Positions 19,852 to 31,000 of a stretch of DNA of 64,000 bases are shown here, in pieces. Every line of letters starts with the position of its first letter. Position 1 is the stretch's first letter. The DNA is from Alnus glutinosa (lineage: Eukaryota > Streptophyta > Magnoliopsida > Fagales > Betulaceae): contig NC_084894.1 of NCBI RefSeq assembly GCF_958979055.1, positions 1,555,001 to 1,619,000 on the forward strand, written 5' to 3'. The position numbers were made by a program, and so were the translations under genes. The notes beneath the pieces were generated by a model. It did no database searches and had not been told where the DNA came from. It saw nothing but the letters and a program-made list of their open reading frames with translations.

Positions 19852-22800
19852 TTATATCATTTTAACACCTTCATCTTGTCACTTTTGTGGATCATCAGAT
19901 GCAACTTTGCCATCTCTAGCCATTTTATCCCCATTCGAACCTTCAACTACTCTACCTTCACCAATTTCATCATATGGTTGTATCCTCAATCTTTCTTGGT
20001 CCGTTAATTGCCCCTGTGAGAATGGATGTTCTCCATCTGCTTGGAAGCCAAAGGAGAAAGAAAACAGTGTTGTTTTAATACTTAATACAACTATTAAATC
20101 CTTTAATTGCTTTCCAGAAACAAAAATGCACTATAATTGCGGCAAAATCTTGTACAGCCAATGTATTTGGCCCCAGGAGATGGGAAAAATTTAAAAAGAA
20201 AATGAACTGTAAATGTTCGAATAACACCAGGCACTCACTTTTGTCCCATTTGCTTAGACTCAGGTAGTGGGAAAAAAAAAGGCCTAACAATTAATTGAAA
20301 AATCATACACAATTGGTGCCATCAAATCTGAATATACAAAAACCAGAGGAAATAGATACAACAGAAGCCAGAAGGTATCACTACTTTGTTTAACTTCACA
20401 TGCTATATAACATGGTTATTTGTTAATTAGTTATTACCACTTTCACCGTCAGACGCATCTTCAAGCCTTTCAATTGCATCCACCAGGGCTTGCTCATGCT
20501 CCTGCATTTCAAAGAGCACATCACAATTGTGGAGTGAAAAACTATAGATGGCAATTTGTTAGCATGTCGCAACATGAATATAAGACTATATAAGTAAATT
20601 TTAACTCGACTCATTTAATAAAACGGGTCAGACTTCTCAACACCAACCACTAGTTTTATCTTAGGTTTATGTCGGATTTACAAGTCGTGTAAAAAGTTGT
20701 CAACCTAAATGTCATGTGTCAAGTTCGGGTTGTATTGAGACATAAATATAAGACTATATAAGGCAACTCTAACTCGACCCATTTAATTAAACGAGTCAAG
20801 CTACTCAACCTTGACCTGTTAATTTCGTGTTGAGTTGTAACAAGTTTGTGGGTTGTTTAAAAAATTGTCAGTTTTATGAAAGACTATGCAAGATAAACTG
20901 CAGAAGATGCTTGGTTCTTACTTTCAGCACTTTTTTAGCTTTCTCGATTTCCATAGGATCAGGATGACTAGCACCAAAAACTTTTTCCACCTGTTTAAAA
21001 TTTCACAGCAATTAGGGAAAACCAAGTCACCACGACAATAATTAATTATAATAATCAATTGCCTTCATACCTCCTTGATAAGAGTATCTGTGTGAACTAT
21101 TTCAATATCACCCATGGCCTTCTTTCCAATTCCATTTTGCGATGAGGGGAAATCTTTCTTGGACTGACCCTTTGAGGTTCCTCTACCTCTTCCTGCACCA
21201 GTAACCGCGCCACCACGTGCCATGGATTTCTTGAGCCCCCGGCCTGGTCCAGGGTGACCGCCCTTACGAGAAACTCCAGGCTCCTCAGCTTCCCACTTGA
21301 TATCTTCGGGAGATATCTAGCATTTAAAGATCAAATAGTTAAGCAAATGGGATTCTTCTAATTCATAAAGTGACATTCAAATGATAGACTTGTATTTTTC
21401 TCGAGATAAAGAAGAGGATAAAGGACAAACAAAAAGTCATTAATCATATGCATAAGAAAGTGCATAATTAGCCAAAAGAATCTTCCCAAATGCATCATAA
21501 TTTGATGTTTGATTATGATGCATCCAGCCATCATGTTAAGAAATCTGCAAACAGTAGAAAATCCCCACACCATACATCATATTAGCAAAATTTTGAAAGT
21601 CATCATTGGAGTCTTTCAGATATTAAGTGCCGAATGCCTCCTATATGCATCATGGATTGTATCTAAGTTGACACAAAATGGATTACGATTTGATGTTTAA
21701 TTAGTGAATTGCATCTAAGTTGACACAAAATGCATTACAATTTGATGTTTAATTAATGAATTAAATGGCCCTACAAAAACTACAGCTTACCTCTGTAATG
21801 CAATCCTCAAAATAACCATATAATGAATGGGATAAAGGACAAGATGGACTATGTAATTCACACAAGATACTATACAAAGATAGTCACCAATATTCCAGAA
21901 ATCTTCAATATTCAGCGTATATATGCTATAAAGTAGTATGGTAGAAAAGCAATTAGTTAAAATAGATCAAGTATTGAGACTCTAAGAGCATAGCAAAGCA
22001 TCTACCTCTTTGAGATTGACCCACTCCCAAGTTTCATCTGCTGTATTAATATCATACACCAGAGCATGTCGGCCCTAAAAACGTTTGGAAAATGGTAAGA
22101 TTAACGAAGGCACATCAATTACTCTAATAATGTGAAGTCAACGGTAAAACGTACCTCAACACGGTTGTAGTCAGTTATAACTGCCTCATAAAAGTGGTTG
22201 TCTTCAGGCCACCTTGTCCATACTTTCCTTCCGATTAATGGATCATAGGTTGCACCTTCGGCAGGTTCATTTGTCGAAAAGGCACCTGAAGTACCACGAT
22301 TGGCAACCTGGGTCCTTCCAGTAAGACCAGAAGGGTACTGCATGGCCTTCATTGAGGATGCAGCAGGCAGCGTACTCCATTAAAAGAAGATAGAGAACAA
22401 TGGCAAAAAGAAAGAGAATATTGATTCCATCAGTCAGTCCACCAAAACTATCATACTTACTGATTTTGGCTTCTTGCTCCTTGGTCCTGGGGGACCTCGT
22501 CTCAAGGCTGATGAAGAGGGTTGCATAGATGGATGCAGTGCAGGAGATGGTGCACCCAGGGACAAGGAAGCCACAGATTGTGATGTTCTCTGCTTCTTGC
22601 GTGATGCAGAAACCGTAGGACTAGGTATGGGATCGTGAACAGGCTGAGCAGCATTGAGCATGCCAGGTTGGAGCCCTCTTGCCTTCCTCCATTCCCTAAC
22701 AGCATGATTGATTACACTTCCCGTTAAAATACAAACCTGACTACAAGTTAATACATGCTAGATGAAAGCTACTCAGCAGAATATATCCAACATATTCACT

Positions 22801-24831
22801 ATTCAGACCTTATCCTCCGGATGATGTCGTCAGCATTAACCCTGGATAGAAGCTCTCTGTGTTCCTCATCTGATACTCTAAGCTCCTTTCTAAGTTCTGT
22901 AATTAAACTTTCCTTGTCCTAAATAATAATAACACAAAGGCTTTCAGATGATATAAATACAATGTTAATTAAACAAATGAATACAGAAGAAATGAATAAA
23001 TACCCAAGTGATTGCATCAGATTGAGCTTTGAAGGCCCGAAGGACTGAACAATATGCTTCTTGCTCAATGTGGTGGATCTGGGTTTCCATATCGCCATGC
23101 ATCCTAGGTAATGAAGCAGAACCAACAACTGCAGATCTTCCATTTCCAGCAGGGTGGCCTGCTCTTTGAAATCTATTTTGATGTGAAGGAGGAAGGTCAT
23201 CATCCGTTCCTGCAGTTGTTTCAAATTAAAATGGTCCATTAGATGCTCAAGTTTTTAGGATGTGGCTGCCAAATAGTCTCAGAATATGCAATAGGAAAGA
23301 AAAAATTTCCTTCCAATGGGTTCACAACGTATCAAAAATTATCAATTAACTAGCCCTCACCCTTGTATTGCTTAGATAAAATAATAATAATAATAATAAA
23401 ATAAAATAAAAAAACCGGTAAACTAGTACATAAATTGGTTTCTGATGCATCAACAGCAATGTCGTTACATTCACAGGGGAACAAGATAAAATTAATCCAG
23501 GTTACAACAGCAGGCCACTTCTTGTTTCTGTACATCAGGTTATTACAATCAAAGATAAGATGTTTCTCATTATCCTCTGGGCAGGCAAAAAGGAAAAATA
23601 ACAGAAAAAAGAAAGAAAAAGAAAACAACAGTTTGTTCATAACACATGGAACTTTTGGGTTTTGGGGGTCCTGTTGGGGTATTGGGGTTGGGTTCGGTGT
23701 TCCTTATATGCTTGTTAGGGGTTTTCTTTTGGGTTTCCTGTGGGTTTCTTGTGGGTTTTCTTGGGTTTTTATGTGGGTTAGCTGAGTTTGCTTCTATGTA
23801 TACTTCCTGTGTACTTAGGGGCGCCTTACACTTTTTTTTTTAATGAAATTATCTTACTTATCAAAAAAAAAAAAAAAAACACATGGAACTTGAAACTGTA
23901 AACGCCAACCACAGAACTGTTCCTATCTCTGAGTACCAACTTATCAGATGTTAAATTGAACTCATCAAAAGCCTAACCGAAACCTTGAAAACTCATAACA
24001 ACCCTTGAAAACCAACGAAAACTCATACTTAAGCAATCAAAAGTACAATTGTGGAGTTCTTTATCCATCATGTTTTTTCAGATGTATCAAACCCCAAAAT
24101 CCACTTCAAAGACACACAGAAACTGCAAATAATCATTGACTTCTTGGTATAAACAATATACAATTAACTCAAACTATTGAAGAAGAACAGGTCCATAAAC
24201 TACTATTCAAATAAAAACATAAAATTAGCTCCAAAGATCCATAAACTAAATTTAGATACTGAAAATGGAAATTCCGATCAATCAATTTGTTAGAAACAAG
24301 GGGATATCATTACTGAACAATTCATCAAAACACTCAGCTCTGAAAACCCAAGAAAATCGAGCCGAAAGCATAATCTTCAAATAAATAAGCACTGGTTCCA
24401 GAGTAGTTGCAATTCATCATAGCAACTTCAAAACCCAATATTTAATTATAAACAGAGGAACCCCAGGAAAATTTAACCACTTCTTAACTAAGAACTACAG
24501 AAAAATAAAAAATTTCTTCGAGAACACGAGCAACAACACCAGAATCCAATCAAAATTTCAATAATTCAAGCATGGTGCGTCCAATTCAGCCACGAACCGG
24601 TTATAGAAGCTTCAAGACCACAGTTCCTTCTCTAGGCCTTAAACTATAATTACCAAACCCATAGAAAGAAAACAATTGCACAGCCAACATGAACATTACC
24701 AAAATTAATTCACATCCAACTCCGAATTCACAAAATTTAAGCTCGCGAAAACCCTAGAAACCCATAAAACGCATTAAAAACACAATCTTTGAATTAAGCT
24801 CACCACTACTATCAGAGAGCTCGAATTCCAT
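19852..24831 (-). CDS. EML: EMSY-like protein (ENT and Agenet/Tudor domains), ten exons
   Basis: The exons in transcript order are 24831-24804, 23209-23004, 22918-22809, 22695-22461, about 22346-22155, 22074-22006, 21316-21071, 20990-20922, 20501-20438 and 20036-19852, giving about 467 residues. The start [17 protein letters not shown] is typical of the family. The ENT domain spans about residues 50-120 ([20 protein letters not shown] to [13 protein letters not shown]). The Agenet/Tudor-like domain spans about 220-290 ([39 protein letters not shown]). A Gly/Arg-rich linker and a C-terminal helix ([20 protein letters not shown]) follow. EML proteins are nuclear histone readers with roles in immunity and seed development in Arabidopsis. 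The exon 5 border is uncertain (Ser-Ser-Met-Lys may precede it). The last about 20 residues after NGDKM look unlike the family, while the next frame reads [11 protein letters not shown]-like sequence; a one-base change is possible. Intron 1 holds a LINE insertion. Confidence 0.9.
20565..20885. repeat. Dispersed repeat, copy 2, in EMSY-like intron
   Basis: Two internally related halves (agactatataagtaaatttt and agactatataaggcaactct) carry the same ctcgac-catttaat and acaagt-gtgtaaaaa phrases as 15560-15900. It lies in the intron between exons 8 and 9 of the EMSY-like gene. Confidence 0.5.
23655..23877 (+). mobile_element. 5'-truncated LINE with 14-bp TSD in EMSY-like intron 1
   Basis: The element ends in a poly-A tail after ttacttatc. 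It is flanked by the perfect 14-base duplication aacacatggaactt (23641-23654 and 23878-23891). The tail region (cttcctgtgtacttaggggcgcc) is shared with the LINE at 45053-45588, so both belong to one family. Only the G/T-rich 3' end remains and nothing is coded. Orientation is opposite to the host gene. Confidence 0.9.
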
Positions 24832-26948
24832 GACTCCACCAAATCAAATTTCACCAAAAAATCCTTAGCGAACCCCGCTTCAAAACCAGCTTCGAAACTA
24901 GAGTTGTCGATCAAATCCTTGGAGAACACCAGCTACTCTTGGCCGAAACAGATCGTACGAAGGAAATAGAGACGAATTCGTGGAGATTAAGACCAATTTT
25001 GAAACGAAATTCGGTCCATGATGCTCCAAAGAAGTTGAATTTGTGGTGCAGATAGCGATAGAACGCGATCGAATTGTTTAACTGGAAGTGGAGCTTCGTT
25101 GGGTAATTTTCGTCAAGTTTTGGGGCTAAATTAAAATTTAAAAGAGTTTGGGGGTGCTAATTTGGGATTGAATTTGTAAATAGTGGACTTGAATTGATTT
25201 TATGGCGCCGTAACTTTTTTTCAGTTAATAGTTGAGTTTGAGTTCCGCGATGATCGTGTTTCAGAAACGTGTTTTTCCTGTTAACAACGATTGAATCAAC
25301 TGTGCGTCACCGTCTAAACTCTGCTTGCCTTTTCTTCTTCTTTTTAGCATTTGTTTGTTTTAATCTCTTTATTTTGAAGTATTTAAGTTGGATGAGATTC
25401 CAATCAAATTCCAACGAAATTTAGTATATTTTGATCATTTTTTATCTTTTAATTTTAAAAATTAATTATTAAATTTATATAACTCACACAAAACTCACGT
25501 ACATGTCGTCGTACATATTTAATGGTTAATTTTTAAAATAAAAAACATAAAAGAATATAATAAATTATTTCCCGATTAGAATAGTCCAAAGAGAGACTAT
25601 TCTTTGATATTTTTCCTATTATTGAAGGCATTTATTTGAGTATTGAATCTGAATATTATTCGAATTCACTGCACAAATTACAAAGTTTGACTTTATGAGA
25701 TAAAATTTAAAAAATTGAATAAAATATTATTTATTTTTGAAAAAAGTAAAATATTATTTAAAATAATATTCAAAACAAACACACTTAGTTGGTCGTTGAT
25801 ATAAGTTTCGATCACTTATCATCACCGTGTCGTTGCTTTTAGTATACAATTAATTAAATCTTAATTACAGCATACTAACTTACAAGAAAGATAAAATAAA
25901 TTAGCCGTATTATCTATTGAGAATAATATATTAACAAAGCTTGAAGATGAAAATTAGTTAATAATTTTACGTCTCACAAAATTAGAAAAATAATTTTAAA
26001 ATTAACTTTTTAATATTTAATCGGATTTTTCATTTTTTGTTTTCGTCTAGTATAATTTTCCTTGTCCCTACCGGAGATTGGATGAGTAAATATGAGTCCA
26101 ATATTTGTCAGGCTTATGGTAGTTGCTGGTGTGTACCTTATTTTGGAAAGAGAGGAACTTGAGACCGTTTCTCAGGAAAAATAGGACGCGCTTGGTATAG
26201 ATCGTTGAATTGAATTTTTTTTATTTTTTTTATTTATTTATTTATTTTTTTGAGTAGTGGTGAGAAAGGATTGGTATGATATAAAGTAAAAAGAATTTAT
26301 ATAAAAAAGTAAAGAAAATAAATTGTATTATAGTGAATTTTTTTATTTGAATAGTAATAAAAAATTATTGATGTGATATAAAAAGTGAAAAAAATTAGAA
26401 TATTTTGAAGTTGATTTTTTTTAAAAAAGTAAAAATAAAAGAGGGGAATGTGGTGTTTGGTAACAAACACTCCTAGAGAGACGTTGCTATTTTGATGTGA
26501 CACTGATTTTATATTTATTTCATAAATATATTTACTCTTAAATCAATCTTTGTTAAAAAATAAATATCAAAGATAGATCGGTAGTACTAAGTCAATATAG
26601 TGAGATATTTATATAAGTCGTTTGGTAATGCTTTTTAGATAGTATTTTTTACTTTTTTGTTGTGATTGGATACAAAAATAAAAATTATTTTAAATGTTTT
26701 ATAAGTATTTTATGTGTTGATCTGTTTGTTAATGCTTGTCTTTTTCTTAAAAAGCAAAACATTGTCATAAAGAGTGTTCCCAAATGAGCCGTTTCTAACA
26801 TTACTCTTAAGCAATTTGTAACGTTTTTCAAACTTTCTCAATTTATTAATGTCATTGGGGTTGCAATGTCTTCCTCTTGCACAAAAAAAAAAGAAACAAA
26901 ATTATCCCTCATAGCAAATTTTATAAAAATAAAATAAGATAAAAATAG

Positions 26949-26983
<35 letters not shown>

Positions 26984-28091
26984 AGAAGCAAAAAATTCAT
27001 TATTTTTTTCTAAATTTTTTATCAAGTATATTTTTATAATTTTTGCAAAAATGAGACATTGCAACTTTAATAGTAATTTGGGAGGAGACATTTGCACAAA
27101 TTGAAAATTTGAAGAACATTCCAGATTGTTTAGTAATTAGAGAGAGTAAATGCACACAATGTTTTGCTCTCTAAAAGTAACTAGTTTTTGTTTTTTGTTT
27201 GCTCCTTGTGGCCTTTTGTAAGGTTCCAAGATTGGTTTTCTGTGGAGTTGTTTGTAATGGGGTCATGCCAATTGAAATTACAAAATATCAGGCTGTACAC
27301 TTTCACTTTTATTTCTCTTTTTAATGATAAAATGATTAAAGAAAAGCTCAAACAATCTACACATATCTTAAAACTCTTTAAAAGATTAAAACATCCAATT
27401 CCAACAAAAGCAAAAATAGAAGCCTTCCTATGAAATCATACGGAGAGTTTTAGATCCCGACTCCGTGTAATAAAGTAGCTTATGTGAAAGCTTATTCGAA
27501 CTTTATCTACTCGAATTGTTCGAACACCTGTATAAAATAAATAGGGTTTTGACAAACTCTCGTGCGAGACTGTTACACCGCTCACTTTTCCTTTGAGTAG
27601 AGTTTATCCAAGCGACCTGGACCACAATTGCAAAATTCAAACAACACCTAGCTGATGGACGCTACCACCAACCAACTTGTAGAAATTGAACTTAGAGTGG
27701 CCATGGGAGAAAGCTTTGGAATTACATGACTATAACAAAACACTTCCCCCTTCATATCTAGGCTCTCAAAAGTCAGTAATAGATCCCATGAAACAAAAAC
27801 ATCCCTCTTATGGCTATCGCAGAAACTAAAATAATTCTTCAAATTTGAAGAAGAAGAATCATCTTCAAAAATAGCTTAAAAATTGGACAAAACACAATAA
27901 ATAAAGTGCATATTAATTTTATCACAAGCTCCTTGTTTGTTTGTTTTTGTGAGAGGGCAAGAGGCCAAAGGGTATAGTACTTTTACCGTTTTACGTATCT
28001 AGTACCATCTATTATAGACCCCCTAAACAAAGCATGGCACGCCCTCTGAGCCTTCATTCAACATAAATAGCAGTCAAAGCGTTTGGAGGAA
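24832..28091. other. Intergenic between EMSY-like and SelO genes
   Basis: About 24832-25120 is the likely 5' UTR and promoter of the EMSY-like gene. A MITE of the tatcacatcaat family lies at about 26190-26500 in reverse, and a poly-A run at 26950-26981. A minus-strand frame at 27648-27842 contains LTFESLDMKGEVF, faintly like an F-box-associated domain. This is too weak to call, and no other gene is seen. Confidence 0.5.
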
Positions 28092-31000
28092 ATGCTGCTT
28101 TCCCATCTCTCACCCAAACCGTCACTCTCACCGCTCTCTTCCTTCCTCTCCTCTCTCGCCCTCCGCCGCCCTCCCAAATCCCCTTTCCGTCCCTCCCATT
28201 TCCCAAAATCCACGCCTCGCCCTCGCTCTCGCCCTCGCCCCTCCGTTCCACCCTCCCTCGCATGCCACGTCAGCGCCGGTGACGGTGTTCGTGGCTTTGT
28301 TTCCATGGACTCGGACCTCGCCGTGTCCGTCGACTCCGTGGCGCACGATTTGAAGAACCAGAGCCTCGGGGGCGACGACAGGAAGACGCTCGGATTGAGG
28401 CTTGAGGATCTGAATTGGGACCACTCCTTCGTCCGAGCGTTGCCCGGTGATCCGAGAACCGATACTATACCACGAGAGGTCGAAGAAAAGAAAAGATTTT
28501 TTTTTTTTTTTTTCCTCTTCGCGTTATGCTTGTTTGGTTCTTGAGAAAATAAAAGAAATGAAAATCCTGAAACTTTTGTGTTATGCTTTTAAGGCTGTAG
28601 GTTTGTTCTTTATAAATGTCTAGATATTAAATTTGATGTTTGTAATTCATTAGAAAATAGAAAAAACTAATGAAAATCTTAAGTGTACGAGGTAATTGCT
28701 AATAATTTTTAATTTTAGAATGATTAAATTCGTAATCTTCTATTGAAGATTAGTGTTATGTTTTGCTGCGGATGGATTTTTAATGGCTGCGATTTGATGC
28801 GGTTGCTTGTTTTGTTTTTTAGGTATTGCATGCTTGTTATACGAGAGTGTCGCCGTCGGCCGAAGTGGAGAATCCTCAGCTTGTTGCGTGGTCGGAATCG
28901 GTGGCTGAGTTGCTTGATTTGGATTCTCAAGAGTGAGTTTTTCTTGTTTCTTTTGCACCCTAGCATGTCAGATTGTGTGTTGATGTGTTTGTGAGATAAG
29001 TCTAATTGAGACTAAAAGAATGTGTTTTGAAGCATCTTCTAGGAGACCATTTCAAGGTTGACGATTTACTTATGGTAACTTTTAAATGCCCGGCTCCCCT
29101 TTACACGGAAATAATACTTGTCTAGTTTTGGAATGACTTCCATGAGATAAAAACTTGATAATACTATTGAAAACCTGTATTTAGGAAGCTTTGTTCCGTA
29201 AAGTATGTGGTAAACGCACCTGTGTTAGTTCGACTTTTTGATGTGGATAAATGTTCGCTCGATTTTGGATTATTGAGTTCTTGCTCTAGACTGATCTGAA
29301 GTTTCCTATCTTTAAAGTGTGATAACTACTTGGGCTTAGGTGTCTCTATGTTAGCTATGTTGTGGGATTTAGCAGTTTGCCATATTAAGAAATAATGGAT
29401 TCACTGGTTATCTTATTTGATTCTTACTATGAGCTTTAGTTTGCGACAATTGGTGATCCCTTACTTTCCTGTGTGCAGTACTTCATTTTCATGGATTGTT
29501 TAGTGGTCTAGTTGTTTTTCATATGTGATAGGTATATCATACTCCTTTGGACTAACAATGGAATCTTGTTCTGGAATTTCAGATTTAAAAGGCCTGATTT
29601 CTCTCTTTTGTTTTCTGGGGCATCGCCTTTGGTGGGATCGTAAGTGTTTTCACTTTATAGTTTTTGTCACAAGAATCACAATCAGCCCCTCTGTAACTTT
29701 TAATATAACCCTGAATCATTAATTGTACAGCTTGCCATATGCTCAGTGCTATGGAGGACACCAGTTTGGGATGTGGGCTGGACAATTGGGCGATGGTCGG
29801 GCAATAACGCTTGGAGAGATAATTAATTCAAAGTCTGAAAGGTGGGAACTGCAGCTTAAAGGTGCTGGGAAGACTCCTTATAGCCGTTTTGCAGATGGAC
29901 TTGCAGTGCTCCGAAGTAGCGTCAGGGAGTTCCTTTGCAGTGAAGCTATGCATAGTCTAGGAATTCCAACAACTCGTGCTCTTTGTCTTGTCACAACCGG
30001 AAAAACTGTGACTCGAGATATGTTCTACGAGTAAGTTTTCACCATAATTTGAAATAGGATGAATATGTGGCTACTGTAGCTTCATCTGCTTAACGCCTTG
30101 TTTCCACATTCATGTTTCCTATATGTTAATGTGTAACCCTCTTTGATTATTTTTTTTTGGTGAGAATGGGATACATTTCTTTTGCTTGGGAAGTCCTAAG
30201 GGTCCAGAATTTATTTACGAGTGTGCCTAGGTTTTAAGTATGAAAAATCTTCAATTCTTTTTTCTTTCCCTGTTTCTTCTATTCTCTTTGGATTTTCAGA
30301 ATTTTAGCACGTTTAGTTGGGAATTATATCGGTTTATCTAATTATCGTATGGGGATAGGGGGATTCTAGGCTTGTTATAAAGTCTACCTGGATTTCAACT
30401 TAAAGTGGTAACTTTTAATCTTGGTATTAGAAACTCCTTGTTTATGTTATTTATAGAGACGTCATGTTACACATGTGAATACTAATTTCATGTGTTGATT
30501 TGCAGTGGCAACCCAAAGGAAGAGCCTGGGGCAATTGTCTGTAGAGTTGCACAATCCTTCCTGCGCTTTGGATCATACCAACTACATGCCTCTAGAGGGA
30601 AAGAGGACCTTGACATCGTTCGTGCTTTGGCAGACTATGCCATTAGGCGCCACTTTCCTCATATAGAGAACATGAGTAGAAGTGAGGGTTTATCTTTCAG
30701 CACAGGCGACGAAGATCATTCAGTTGTGGATCTTACTTCCAACAAGTATGCAGGTAATCGATTTTCATTTTAGAGTAATGGTAATGGCGCAAGTGGCATA
30801 GATGATAAATCTAGTGCACGTGAAAACTACATGATAAAATTGTCTTATCCTGTTGTAATTTTTAGTTCAGTCTCCAAGTGTAGAAGGTTTGCAAGTCATA
30901 AATTTCTGATCTACTGAACTGATGTGGCCTTACCTGACAGCATTAATAACATGAGTTCACTTGACTATTTACTAGAAGATCCACTTTCAATTGGTTTTGA

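Noticed and set aside
23435-23785. Gly/Phe/Trp-rich frames inside EMSY-like intron 1
   Set aside because: They arise from the LINE 3' end inserted there.
27648-27842. Possible F-box-associated fragment (LTFESLDMKGEVF)
   Set aside because: One short resemblance, no F-box and no neighbouring exons; chance cannot be excluded.
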